Assembly: GCF_045865695.1 (NCBI RefSeq)
Contig: NZ_BAACAP010000199.1
Location: 9,911-73,910 of the forward strand
Source: Scytonema sp045865695
GTDB lineage: Bacteria > Cyanobacteriota > Cyanobacteriia > Cyanobacteriales > Nostocaceae
DNA length: 64,000 bases
Direction: 5' to 3'
The position numbers and the translations under genes are program-made. How positions within the stretch are numbered: position 1 is the first letter of the stretch; each line of letters opens with the position of its first letter. Below the pieces are notes generated by a model. That model made no database searches, had not been told where the DNA came from, and was given only the letters and a program-made list of their open reading frames with translations. Below, in pieces: positions 44,603 to 54,000 of the stretch.

Positions 44603-47600
44603 ATGACACGTCCTCCCAATTCAGAAAATGAACAGGAGCCTTCTAGCCCTCGCAATCCTCGTTTATGGCTCCTTTTGTTAGGACGTACTGGTCTCGCACT
44701 GGGTGTCGTTTTGCTGATTGGAATTGCAGCAGGTGCTTGGTGGGCGAGGAATTTTGTCTATAAAGATTTAGCACCGCTAGTTCAGACTAATCTCGAACAA
44801 TTGTTAGGAAGACCCATACAAATAGGGAAAGTAGAGCGGTTTTCACTGACTAGTTTAAGATTTGGTGCGCTATCAGTACCCGCAACAGCGACAGATCCCG
44901 ATAGAGTTGCTGCAAAAGCTGTAGAAGTGGAATTTTCTCCCCTACGGCTGCTATTTACTCGAACGCTGAGCCTTAATGTTACTCTAATCCAACCTGATGT
45001 TTACATCCAACAGGATAAGCAGGCAAATTGGGTAACGACTCAACTAAAAGCCGGGGAAGGAAGGGGTTTTATTCAAACTGACTTAGAATCGCTTCGGGTT
45101 CAAGATGGTGATGTCGTCTTAGATCCAACACCAAGACCGGGTAAACCTAAAGGTTCTGTGACGCTAGACCGGGTTAATGGTATAGCTCGCATTCAATCTC
45201 AGAATCAACTTGTTAATTATGAAGTGAGCGCTCAACCAACCAGGGGAGGTACGGTTCAACTCGATGGAACAACTCAAATAAAATCGCTACAAACGAACCT
45301 GAAGGTAAAAGCACAAAACTTTCAAGCAACTGACTTGAGCAGATTAATTGAGTTACCAACTGTTTTACAAGCAGGTCGTGTTGATGGCGATTTGACAGTT
45401 CAGCTACAAAAGTCCAGTCCAGAACTGGCTGTCACGGGAACGGCTAACGCCTATCAAGTCACGTCCCAAATTCAAAACGTTCCTCAAAAGTTTACTAATG
45501 CGACTGGAAGATTGACATTCCAAGGACAACAAATTTCTTTGGAGAATCTGATAGCAAACTATGGGAAAGCGCCTTTAGTAGCAAATGGAAGCGTCGATCT
45601 CCAAAAAGGATTTAATATTGCAGCACAAGTTAAGTCAGTTAGTGCTAAAAATGCTTTAGAAACTCTCAATACGAGTCTACCAGTTCCTGTTACTGGAGAT
45701 TTTCAAGCTAATATTCAGTTAACTGGACCTATCAAACAACCAACTCTGAGTGGAACAGCAAGTGCTATAAAACCAGTAACGGTCGATCGCGTGCTGTTTA
45801 ATGCGATCGCAACTGGCTTCCAACTCAGCATCTCGGACGCAGCTTCTCAACTTAACATTTCTAACTTGCGAATAGTTCCAGCTACTGGGGGAGAAATTGT
45901 TGGGAAAGGTGAAGTGAAACTCGGAAAGGCGAGTGATGTCAAAGTTGACCTACAAGCACAAGGGATTTCAGCAGATGGACTCGCAAAGGCTTACGGCTTT
46001 ACAACTCCCGTTACTATAGGTAATGTTTCAGGAAATGCTCAAGTTACGGGTTCCTTAAACAAACAACCTCCCCTGGCTGTCAATTTATCAAATATTCAAG
46101 CGACTCCAGCCGCAGGTGGAAAAATTAATGCTGGTGGTCAAATTCAACTCGTTCCTCAAGGAAACGTCGCGTTAAATATTCAAGCACAAGGTTTACCAGG
46201 AAATGCGATCGCACAAGGTTACGGTGTATCGCTTCCCGTCGCTGTTGGTGGTATTTCAGCAAATGCAACAGTGACGGGTACTCTCGGTCAACCCCTATCA
46301 GTCAATGTTTCTAGAGTTTTAGCAACACCAGAAGTGGGAGGACGAATCTCAGCAAACGGTCAAGTTCAACTAGCACCCCAAGGTAGAGTCTTGTTGAATG
46401 TGGAAGCTAACAATCTTCCAGGAGATGCCATTGCTAAAGCATATAACTCTTCACCAGCGATTACCATTGGCAATGTTTCCGCAGATGCTAAAGTGACCGG
46501 GACTCTAGGTAACTTACAAGCCCTCGCCCAAGTCCAAGCGCCTACAGCAACCTATCCCACAAACGGACAAGCTGTCATCTCCCAACAGGGAGAAAATATT
46601 CTCCTTCAAGATGCTGTAGCTAACATAGCAGGGAATACAGTTAGAGCTAGAGGTCGGCTTGCACGAGGTCGCTGGCAAGCATTTGTTAATGCAGCTAGAA
46701 TTCAATTGAGCCGTTTTGCCCAAGTACCGCCGCAAATTCGACGGGGAATCTTAAGCACTCAGTTGAACTTGGCGGGAACAACTGCATCTTTCAAACCCGA
46801 AACCATTCAAGCAACAGGACAAGCAACTTTACGCAATGTTGCAGGAGGTACGGTTAATGTGAGAAACATTAGCCTCAACAACGGACGTTGGGAAGCATTG
46901 GCAAATGTTGCTCGAGTTCAACTCAATCAATTTTCCCAACAGCTAAAAGGACGGCTCGGTTCCGATATAAGAGTTGCAGGAACAACTCAGTCTTTTCAAC
47001 TCGCAGATATTCGCGCCGCCGGTCAAGTAAGATTTTCTCAATTAGCAGTTCTCGCACAACCACTGGTAGCGCAAGTTCAATGGAACGGACAGCAAATTGC
47101 GATCGAACGAGCAACGGCTCCCGGATTGAGTGCTGCTGGTATAATTGCTCTCCAATTACCGGAAAACGGAACGCCTCAAGTCTCTGGGTTTAATCTGGAT
47201 GTGCTGGCGCGGGGTTATAACTTAGGACAAATTCCCGTACAACTTCCCGGTAATGTGGCGCTAGCAGGGTTAGTGGATTTTCGAGGACAGGTGAGGGGAA
47301 CTCCACAGACTCCCAATGCTGGAGGAAATATTAGGTTACGTGGTTTGAAGGTGAATCGTGTGGCGTTTGACCCCCTATTAACTGGAAGAGTCAATGTTAG
47401 GGGAGGACAAGGTGGAGAACTACAACTTAAGGGGACGCAAGACCGAATTGCGGTTAACTTGAATTCCAATTATCGCCCAACGTCATTTCTGGTTCGTCTG
47501 AATAACGCTGTGGCTACTGGGAAAACGGAGGGAGACAATCTCCTCGTCAATGTCCAAAGTTTTCCCGTTGCTCTTTTGGAAGGTTTTGTACCCGCAAATA

Positions 47601-50158
47601 ATTTAGCTTTAAAACCTTTATCTGGGGAGATATCTGGAGATTTAGCGGTAAACTTGGAGCAGTTTAGTGTTGTAGGAGATGTGGCGATCGCCAAACCTCA
47701 AGCTGGTAGATTGGCTGCAGATTCGTTTCAAGGAAATATCAGTTATGCTGATGGCGCTGCATCTTTAACTAACGGACAGTTACGAATTGGTGATGGTGTT
47801 ATTGCTGTCAATGGGAATGTAGAAACTGGCAATAATCCTCAATTCCAAGCTCAAGCTAGTTTTGAAAAACTGAATATTCAAAGAGTTTTACAAGCAGCTA
47901 ATATTTTTGGTTTTCAAGACTTTGCTTCTGGATTACAAATTCCAAAATTGGCTGGAGCAGAAGTTCTTCAAACAACACCTGTAGGTTTGCCTGATGCAGA
48001 TATATTAACGCAATTACAACGCTTTGCGGAAATTGAAGCAGTACTTGCAAAAGAACAGCAACAGCGTCAGGAAGCTCGGACTTTGCCTAGTTTGGCAGAA
48101 TTAGAAGGTGCTTTGAACGGACAAATTGAGGTCGCTGGTTCCTTAAAGTCGGGGGTGAATGCTAGTTTCAATTTTCAGGGTGATAACTGGCAATGGGGTA
48201 GGTATAAGTTAGAACAGTTAATTGCACGGGGTACGTTTGCAGATGGAGTTGTGACATTCGTGCCAGTACGTGTAGATTTGGGTGAAGGATTGTTGACTTT
48301 TACAGGAAAGTTGGGAACGGAAGAACTATCAGGACAATTAAACGTGACTGATTTTCCTATATCTTTATTGCAGCCGTTTATACAGAATGCAGCAGTAGAT
48401 GTGACAGGTCAAGTGGATGCGATCGCAAATCTTGCAGGGAGTATAAAAGACCCCAGTGCTACGGGAGAAGTCACATTAGAAAATGCAACTTTAAACCAGC
48501 AACCAGTGCAAACAGGAAAAGTTAGCTTTAACTATGACAACGCACGTTTGAATTTTGACAGTACTTTATTGGTCACAGGAACGCAACCACTAGAAGCACG
48601 AGGAAGCGTACCAATTCCTTTGCCTTTTGCTTCCGTACAACCAGATAGCGATCGCATTAACGTTACAGCTAACGTTCAAGATGGAGGCTTAGCGCTGTTA
48701 AACGCATTTACCGACCAAGTTGCTTGGGTAGACGGTCAAGGACAAGTAAATGTAGAGATTGGGGGTACTTTAAAGCAACCAACGATTACAGGAACTGCCA
48801 CAGTTAATAATGCAACTTTTCAAGCACAAGCCCTACAAGATCCATTAACCGGTGTAACGGGAACACTAGAATTTAATGGCAATAAAGTAGATGTCCAAAG
48901 CATTCAAGGGCAATACAATAATCAAGGAAATTTGACGGCTGAGGGAATTATCCCCATTTTTGCAAGTCAACAAGCTCAACAGCAAGCAGCAACAAATCCC
49001 CTCACCGTATCTCTGCAAAATTTGAATTTGAGTGTACAAAACCTGTATCAAGGCGGTGTCAGTGGTAATGCCGTCATTGGGGGAAGTGTTTTGAAACCCG
49101 ATATCAGTGGTGAAATTCTTTTAAGTGATGGTCAAGTCAGGATTGGACAACAAGCGGCTGGTAATACTCCACAAGGAGGTCGTACAAAAAGTAATGCAGT
49201 CTCAGCCACCACAACAGCTCAAAATACAGATGGTTCAAAAGGTTCTGCTGCACCCGCACTTACCGATTCTCCTATCAAGTTTACAAATTTAAAGCTTGTT
49301 TTAGGCGATGATATTCGCATCACCACGCAACCACTTTTTGGTAGTTTCGTACCTTCTGTAGCAGATCCAACGCAATCCGTACTCAGCTTTAACGCCAAGG
49401 GAGACTTGAATATCAATGGCACTTTAGCAAAACCCATACCAGAAGGAACTATTCGTCTTACGGGTGGACAAGTTAATTTATTTTCAACTCAGTTTACCTT
49501 AGTGCGAGGTTACGAACACACAGCACAGTTTATTCCCAGTCGGGGACTTGACCCGATTCTAGATGTCCGAATGATTGCTCTTGTACCGGAAGCAAGAGGA
49601 AGTAGGATTTTGGCTTCTCCCGTACTTTCTTCAGAAATTAGTGACGTTCCTTCTACAAGTATTGGAACTTTAAGAACGGTAAGGGTTCAAGCAAGAGTTG
49701 AAGGACCAGCCAGTCAGCTAGCTGATAATTTGCAATTAACAAGCGAACCCCGTCGCAGCGAACCGGAAATTATTGCGTTATTAGGTGGATCGATTATTAA
49801 TTCATTGGGTGGATCGGACCCTGCTTTGGGACTTGCTACCTTTGCAGGTTCTACGGTATTGGGGGGACTGCAAGGAAGTATTAGTGCGTTAGGACAAGCG
49901 ATCGGATTCAGTGAATTTCGGATATTTCCAACAAATGTTGCCAATGAAGCATCGAGAGCTTCCGTGTTAGGTTTAGCTGCAGAAGGTGTCTTCGATATTA
50001 ACAAGAGTATCTCTGTTTCACTCTCTAGGGTTTTCTTAACCAATGAACCTTTCCGTTACAACGTGCTTTACCGGGTGAACGACAACACTCTCGTGCGCGG
50101 TTCCACAGATTTAGAAGATGAAAGTCGCTTGGAATTTGAGTATGAAACACGGTTTTAA
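44603..50158 (+). CDS. tamB: TamB-family translocation and assembly / lipid transport protein
   Basis: An 1851-residue AsmA-like bridge protein. A single N-terminal membrane anchor (LGLALGVVLLIGIAAGAWWA region, residues 30-48) is followed by a long repetitive beta-rich body with recurring GNVSGNAQVTG and GTLGQP units, and ends with the conserved TamB C-terminal domain (about 1450-1851), including LRGSTDLEDESRLEFEYETRF at the end and DNLQLTSEPRRSEPEIIALL before it. TamB spans from inner to outer membrane and works with Omp85 proteins in outer-membrane assembly or lipid flow. It is over 500 residues longer than E. coli TamB, as is common in cyanobacteria. Functionally it links with the bamA-lpx cluster 10 kb upstream. 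Confidence 0.92.
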   Translation: MTRPPNSENEQEPSSPRNPRLWLLLLGRTGLALGVVLLIGIAAGAWWARNFVYKDLAPLVQTNLEQLLGRPIQIGKVERFSLTSLRFGALSVPATATDPDRVAAKAVEVEFSPLRLLFTRTLSLNVTLIQPDVYIQQDKQANWVTTQLKAGEGRGFIQTDLESLRVQDGDVVLDPTPRPGKPKGSVTLDRVNGIARIQSQNQLVNYEVSAQPTRGGTVQLDGTTQIKSLQTNLKVKAQNFQATDLSRLIELPTVLQAGRVDGDLTVQLQKSSPELAVTGTANAYQVTSQIQNVPQKFTNATGRLTFQGQQISLENLIANYGKAPLVANGSVDLQKGFNIAAQVKSVSAKNALETLNTSLPVPVTGDFQANIQLTGPIKQPTLSGTASAIKPVTVDRVLFNAIATGFQLSISDAASQLNISNLRIVPATGGEIVGKGEVKLGKASDVKVDLQAQGISADGLAKAYGFTTPVTIGNVSGNAQVTGSLNKQPPLAVNLSNIQATPAAGGKINAGGQIQLVPQGNVALNIQAQGLPGNAIAQGYGVSLPVAVGGISANATVTGTLGQPLSVNVSRVLATPEVGGRISANGQVQLAPQGRVLLNVEANNLPGDAIAKAYNSSPAITIGNVSADAKVTGTLGNLQALAQVQAPTATYPTNGQAVISQQGENILLQDAVANIAGNTVRARGRLARGRWQAFVNAARIQLSRFAQVPPQIRRGILSTQLNLAGTTASFKPETIQATGQATLRNVAGGTVNVRNISLNNGRWEALANVARVQLNQFSQQLKGRLGSDIRVAGTTQSFQLADIRAAGQVRFSQLAVLAQPLVAQVQWNGQQIAIERATAPGLSAAGIIALQLPENGTPQVSGFNLDVLARGYNLGQIPVQLPGNVALAGLVDFRGQVRGTPQTPNAGGNIRLRGLKVNRVAFDPLLTGRVNVRGGQGGELQLKGTQDRIAVNLNSNYRPTSFLVRLNNAVATGKTEGDNLLVNVQSFPVALLEGFVPANNLALKPLSGEISGDLAVNLEQFSVVGDVAIAKPQAGRLAADSFQGNISYADGAASLTNGQLRIGDGVIAVNGNVETGNNPQFQAQASFEKLNIQRVLQAANIFGFQDFASGLQIPKLAGAEVLQTTPVGLPDADILTQLQRFAEIEAVLAKEQQQRQEARTLPSLAELEGALNGQIEVAGSLKSGVNASFNFQGDNWQWGRYKLEQLIARGTFADGVVTFVPVRVDLGEGLLTFTGKLGTEELSGQLNVTDFPISLLQPFIQNAAVDVTGQVDAIANLAGSIKDPSATGEVTLENATLNQQPVQTGKVSFNYDNARLNFDSTLLVTGTQPLEARGSVPIPLPFASVQPDSDRINVTANVQDGGLALLNAFTDQVAWVDGQGQVNVEIGGTLKQPTITGTATVNNATFQAQALQDPLTGVTGTLEFNGNKVDVQSIQGQYNNQGNLTAEGIIPIFASQQAQQQAATNPLTVSLQNLNLSVQNLYQGGVSGNAVIGGSVLKPDISGEILLSDGQVRIGQQAAGNTPQGGRTKSNAVSATTTAQNTDGSKGSAAPALTDSPIKFTNLKLVLGDDIRITTQPLFGSFVPSVADPTQSVLSFNAKGDLNINGTLAKPIPEGTIRLTGGQVNLFSTQFTLVRGYEHTAQFIPSRGLDPILDVRMIALVPEARGSRILASPVLSSEISDVPSTSIGTLRTVRVQARVEGPASQLADNLQLTSEPRRSEPEIIALLGGSIINSLGGSDPALGLATFAGSTVLGGLQGSISALGQAIGFSEFRIFPTNVANEASRASVLGLAAEGVFDINKSISVSLSRVFLTNEPFRYNVLYRVNDNTLVRGSTDLEDESRLEFEYETRF

Positions 50159-50781
50159 ATCCAATACCCGCGAACAAAATTCACAAGCCGCGTAGGTTGG
50201 GTTGAGGAACGAAACCCAACATTCTTAAGAGGGTGTTTCAAAAGTCCTTTCATGAGTAGCAATCATATTCAAGATCCCCCTAAATCCCCCTTAATAAGGG
50301 GGACTTTAAGAATATAGCGGTTCTCACTTGAATGAAGTACAGATTTATCTGCGTTGAGGGTGCGTGCATCTGCGGTTCCATAACTTTTGTGTGTATTGCA
50401 CCCAATTGAAAACCGCTATATTTCCCCCCTTTTTAAGGGGGGCTAGGGGGGATCGATGAGTGCCTAAAATCACAGCCTACCACTTTTCAAACAACCTCTA
50501 AGATTTGGATATCTTTTTTTTGATCGCTCCTCTCATCCATCTCGATTTAGTAACAGTAAAAGCAAAGAATCCAGCACCACTAAGAGCGATCGCAGTGTCT
50601 AAAATTCCTTTCCCATTTTCCCCCAACCAATTACTCCCTGAGCGTGCTCTTATGATTACCTATGGGCGTAGAGTGGGCAATGCCCACCCTACAAAATTCG
50701 GTAATTTTAGAGCCCAAAGGGAGTAATTTATGTATTTTCCTTCTTAGTAATTAATATCATGTCCGCTCATATACCCTGAAT
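50159..50781. repeat. intergenic region rich in repeats
   Basis: About 620 bp. It contains a perfect hairpin GTTGGGTT-n9-AACCCAAC (about 50196-50221), CCCCCTAAATCCCCC-type repeats, MITE-like copy 2 (50314-50419), the G-rich repeat copy 2 (50412-50503), and the GGGCAATGCCC palindrome family (50670-50727). The TACCCTGAAT at 50772-50781 is the left target duplication of the downstream transposon. No gene. Confidence 0.7.
50314..50419 (-). repeat. MITE-like 106-bp repeat, copy 2
   Basis: Inverse-orientation copy of the 41566-41670 element: ATAGCGGTTCTCACTTGAAT at one end and CACCCAATTGAAAACCGCTAT at the other, with GTGTATTGCA, GGTTCCATAA and ACAGATTTAT inside. Terminal inverted repeats match in about 14 of 17 bases. 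It is flanked by the G-rich CCCCCCTTTTTAAGGGGGG-type element, so one repeat is inserted inside another. Confidence 0.75.
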
Positions 50782-51116
50782 CAATACTACTCGGTTAAGG
50801 AAAATAGGGGAGAAAATCAAGACCCTAATGTTCGCGTTATGTTTACGAGAACAATAAAGCGATAAAACTCCCCTGACGCACCCCCTACTGTCACAATCGG
50901 TTTTTTCGGACGAGTCTACTATAAAAGCTGTACTTTATACAAAAATGGTGAAAAGTCAGGGCGATCGCCAACCCCAAATCCGCAAACGTTCAAAATTCGT
51001 AGTGTGACAATGGGCGGGTGTGGAAGGTAGGATAAAATACTCTCTGGTCAACACGGCGATCGGCGCTGTTTCAGCTTGCGCCTTCATGCGATCGCAAAAA
51101 AACTTGACTGTTAATT
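50782..51116 (+). repeat. left 335-bp terminal inverted repeat
   Basis: Outer end starts CAATACTACTCGGTTAAGG; inner end finishes CTTGACTGTTAATT. Mirrors 53199-53533. Contains HIP1 sites and a GTTCGCGTTATGTTTACGAGAAC-like partial dyad that also appears in the gap between the two internal genes. Confidence 0.9.
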
Positions 51117-51190
51117 GACAAAAATATACCTAAAACGTAAATGATAAATTAAAAATGAACGGCTGACTATGATTTCAAACAGAAATTTAA

Positions 51191-52630
51191 TTAACTAGCG
51201 GCTGGAAAAATTAAGAAAGAGAGTTGTTGTCGTTGAGTCGCATTATTTCTGTGACATCGTTTTTTACTCTTATGTTTTGAGCGAGTTTTCTTGACGACTC
51301 TGGGATTAGTTCTGTTTTGTGGTGGGGGAATTTCTAGGTCTAATATTTCCTGCATTAGCCAGCTAAAATATATATTAAGATTCTCAGAATTGTCGAGATT
51401 GTGTTGAAATTGAGGAATGGCACGTCGAATCACTCGTAGGCTACCAGTGAAGCTGAGCCGTAACGGAGAAATTCCAACTATGGCGGCACTTTGAAACATG
51501 AGATAACGTATGCAATAATGTGCCAATAACCAACCATAAATTTCTTGAATTACCTCACGAGGATTCTTGGAGCGAATAGGGGTTTTCCGACCGTTGAGAT
51601 GAACTTTTAATTCGTCTAATGTAGACTCTGCTTCCCATCGTTGGTGATATTCTTGTGCGAGAAGCAATGCTGGATAGGTGCTAATATCCATTAAATCAGT
51701 AATCAAACGGTAAACTTTTTCAGTTCCATCTTCTTCAATCACATATTCAATAACACGAACTGGAAGTCGCGTTGCACCTTTCTTTTTCGACTTGCCATCT
51801 GGTGCAATCCAACTAAGATAGGAACCATCAGTTAAGGTTTTAACGACTTCAAATTTGACATTGGCTGGGACTCGACCGAGAAAATGGCACTTTTGATTGA
51901 TGGCAGCATAAACCATCTTGAAAGAATGCAATCCCCTGTCCCATATCAACAACATACCAGAACCAACACTTCGGAGTAGTTTTAAAGCTCCTTTTCTTTC
52001 ACCAACTCGATATGGACTGATGAAGGCATCAGTAATTAAATGAGTCCCGGCTTCTAGCAAAAAAACTAATCTAGCTTTTGGGAATGCCGGATATGTACCT
52101 TTTGGAGAACCAGGATAACCAAAGACTCGAGCATTTTCAACTGTGTCTGGGATATCAAAAACTGTCCCGTCTACAGCCATAATTCTCAGCCCTCCTAAAA
52201 AAGCACCCGGTGTTAAAATCGTTGCCAATGGTTTAGCCACCATCTCAAACAAACGAGTCATAACTGCAGGTCCAGTGCGTTGACGTGCTTCGGTAATTGA
52301 GGAGCTTGTTGGTGAAATCAAACGGACTTTCAAACTTATCCACCGTCCGGCAACACCTTGAATCAGATTTTTGAACACATCGACTATTGACTCATGTGAC
52401 CATAAACTCATAGCAATGACTAAAGCAACAACAACATGGGTGGGAAGTATTCGTTGTCGCCGTTCTTCTGAACCTGTCTTCTGAATAGCACTCGTGATAA
52501 TTTGACTGGGGATGACTTGTTCGAGGGCTGTGAGTAATTCTGTTGGGGATAATGAAGGAGGCATGACCTCAAAGTTAATCAGTGGCATGAGTCTCCAAGG
52601 TATTCTAGTTGTAGAATCATATAAATTCAA
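51191..52630 (-). CDS. IS4-family transposase
   Basis: A 479-residue DDE transposase. Visible catalytic elements: IMAVDGTVFDIPD (first Asp), LLIWDRGLHSFK (second Asp) and YHQRWEAESTLDELK, the Y-(2)-R-(3)-E-(6)-K signature of IS4 transposases. An N-terminal helical region (SPTELLTALEQVIPSQIITS) is the usual IS4 N-terminal domain; the C-terminal tail is basic (KKTRSKHKSKKRCHRNN). The gene is intact and should be active. It lies inside the inverted repeats, transcribed away from a second ORF on the opposite strand. Confidence 0.93.
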   Translation of the reverse strand: MNLYDSTTRIPWRLMPLINFEVMPPSLSPTELLTALEQVIPSQIITSAIQKTGSEERRQRILPTHVVVALVIAMSLWSHESIVDVFKNLIQGVAGRWISLKVRLISPTSSSITEARQRTGPAVMTRLFEMVAKPLATILTPGAFLGGLRIMAVDGTVFDIPDTVENARVFGYPGSPKGTYPAFPKARLVFLLEAGTHLITDAFISPYRVGERKGALKLLRSVGSGMLLIWDRGLHSFKMVYAAINQKCHFLGRVPANVKFEVVKTLTDGSYLSWIAPDGKSKKKGATRLPVRVIEYVIEEDGTEKVYRLITDLMDISTYPALLLAQEYHQRWEAESTLDELKVHLNGRKTPIRSKNPREVIQEIYGWLLAHYCIRYLMFQSAAIVGISPLRLSFTGSLRVIRRAIPQFQHNLDNSENLNIYFSWLMQEILDLEIPPPQNRTNPRVVKKTRSKHKSKKRCHRNNATQRQQLSFLIFPAAS

Positions 52631-52639
52631 TCAGTTTTT

Positions 52640-52728
52640 GTTCTCGAAAGCAATACGAGAACAATTTGCCGTTTCCCTAACCCACAACTGTTCCTCAAAT
52701 TAGACAAAATCCGCAACACCGCTTGTGT
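52640..52728. promoter_or_regulatory. divergent promoter region inside the transposon with a GTTCTCG dyad
   Basis: GTTCTCG-AAAGCAATA-CGAGAAC is a 7-bp perfect inverted repeat at 52640-52663, between the transposase start and the ORF to the right. A related GTTCGCG...ACGAGAAC occurs in each terminal repeat, so it may be a site for an element-encoded binding protein. Confidence 0.45.
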
Positions 52729-53109
52729 ATGCCCACAAAAACTGATGATCTTCTTGCCAGAGCAGAGCTTTTGCAACAAGCCATTGCCACTTTACAACTC
52801 CAAATCCAACAAATTAAAGCGTCTGGAGAAATTGCACCACCGGGTTGTTGTGTTTTGCGCTACCAGGCTCGCGGTAATCGAGGCACTTATTGGTATTACA
52901 AGTTGCACGCACAACAGCCCACTTTCCCGACTAAAGAACCAAAAAAACTTAGTAAGTATAAGCATTTGGGTAAAGCTGGCAGTCCTGCTCATATTGAGGC
53001 TGTTATGCAAGTTGCTAGAAGAACCCAAATCGATTACTTAAGCTCATGTATTGATTCTCTCAGGCAAAACTGGGTAGAGTTGTATGAGAGCCTCAAAGAG
53101 AAAAAGTAA
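52729..53109 (+). CDS. transposon-borne small protein (DUF6788-like)
   Basis: A 126-residue basic protein; ATG 52729 is chosen over TTG 52723. It has a predicted coiled-coil N-terminus (RAELLQQAIATLQLQIQQIK) followed by CCVLRYQARGNRGTYWYYKL and LSKYKHLGKAGSPAHIEAV. The GTYWYYKLHA...KYKHLGK part resembles DUF6788-type proteins seen near transposases, but here the usual cysteine cluster is reduced. Because it lies inside the inverted repeats it is a passenger or a helper of transposition (inferred); it is not a common IS4 component. Confidence 0.6.
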   Translation: MPTKTDDLLARAELLQQAIATLQLQIQQIKASGEIAPPGCCVLRYQARGNRGTYWYYKLHAQQPTFPTKEPKKLSKYKHLGKAGSPAHIEAVMQVARRTQIDYLSSCIDSLRQNWVELYESLKEKK

Positions 53110-53140
53110 ATTCAATTCCCCATTTATTTTTCGTATAAAA

Positions 53141-53196
53141 AACGCGAACATATTTTGACGGTTTTTCCCCTCTATTTTCCTCAGCCCTTGCAGTAT
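53141..53196. repeat. degenerate copy of the transposon end, inside the element
   Basis: The stretch ACGCGAACATATTTTGACGG, followed by TTTTTCCCCTCTATTTTCCT, then CAGCCCTTGCAGTAT, closely resembles the outer terminal sequence (ACGCGAACATTAGGGTCTTG, then ATTTTCTCCCCTATTTTCCT, TAACCGAGTAGTAT) at 53480-53532. It lies directly inside the right 335-bp repeat and could be a fossil of an earlier element end. Confidence 0.6.
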
Positions 53197-53198
53197 CG

Positions 53199-53533
53199 AA
53201 TTAACAGTCAAGTTTTTTTGCGATCGCATGAAGGCGCAAGCTGAAAGAGCGTCGATCGCCGTGTTGACCAGAGAGTATTTTATCCTACCTTCCACACCCG
53301 CCCATTGTCACACTACGAATTTTGAACGTTTGCGGATTTGGGGTTGGCGATCGCCCTGACTTTTCACCATTTTTGTATAAAGTACAGCTTTTATAGTAGA
53401 CTCGTCCGAAAAAACCGATTGTGACAGTAGGGGGTGCGTCAGGGGAGTTTTATCGCTTTATTGTTCTCGTAAACACAACGCGAACATTAGGGTCTTGATT
53501 TTCTCCCCTATTTTCCTTAACCGAGTAGTATTG
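53199..53533 (-). repeat. right 335-bp terminal inverted repeat
   Basis: Inverse of 50782-51116; inner end AATTAACAGTCAAG, outer end GTAGTATTG. Followed directly by TACCCTGAAT (53534-53543), the right target duplication. Confidence 0.9.
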
Positions 53534-53610
53534 TACCCTGAATATAGCCTTTCCCAGGCTAATGAAGTACACTTAATAAGATAAAGCTGTACATCTTCAC
53601 CAGGGTAAAA

Positions 53611-54000
53611 ATGAAAGCGTATTCTCTTGATTTACGTCAAAAAATACTTGATACATATTTAGAAGGTAGAATGTCACAACGTCAGTTAGCAAAAAGATTT
53701 TGTGTAACTTTAGGTTTTATTGAGAAATTACTCAAACAATATAGAGAAACAGGAACTATTGCTCCTAAAGTCAGGACACAACAAACTCCAACAAAACTCA
53801 ACGAACAACAATTGAATGTTCTCAAAGAAATAGTAGAAGCCAAGAATGATGCTACTTTGTCAGAGATTCGCGAGTCCCTTAAAGAAAAGATAGGAATAAC
53901 CATTGGTATTTCTACAGTAGATAGAATGTTACAGAAGAGGGAAATTAAATTTAAAAAAAACATTTTAACTATGGTCATAAAGAGTAAAATTTCTATCTAG
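53611..54000 (+). pseudogene. IS630-type transposase, N-terminal part only
   Basis: The frame encodes the N-terminal helix-turn-helix region of an IS630/Tc1-type transposase: MKAYSLDLRQKILDTYLEGR, SQRQLAKRFCVTLGFIEKLL, and IRESLKEKIGITIGISTVDR. It stops being recognisable after QKREIKFKKN, where the DDE domain should begin, and ends in an unrelated tail. The 3' part has been replaced by the end of a toxin gene on the opposite strand. An IS4-type element sits immediately to its left. It is a dead remnant. Confidence 0.8.

Larger units (their letters stand above)
50782..53533. mobile_element. IS4-type transposable element with 335-bp terminal inverted repeats
   Basis: Two 335-bp inverted repeats (50782-51116 and 53199-53533) with about 99% identity (three differences were noticed: near 50838, 51063 and 51068, and the matching right-end bases) enclose a transposase gene and one further ORF. 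A perfect 10-bp direct repeat TACCCTGAAT flanks the element (50772-50781 and 53534-53543), the expected target duplication. Total size is 2752 bp. IS4-family elements usually have terminal repeats of about 10-40 bp, so 335 bp is exceptional. The insert broke into, or next to, an older IS630 element. Confidence 0.85.
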
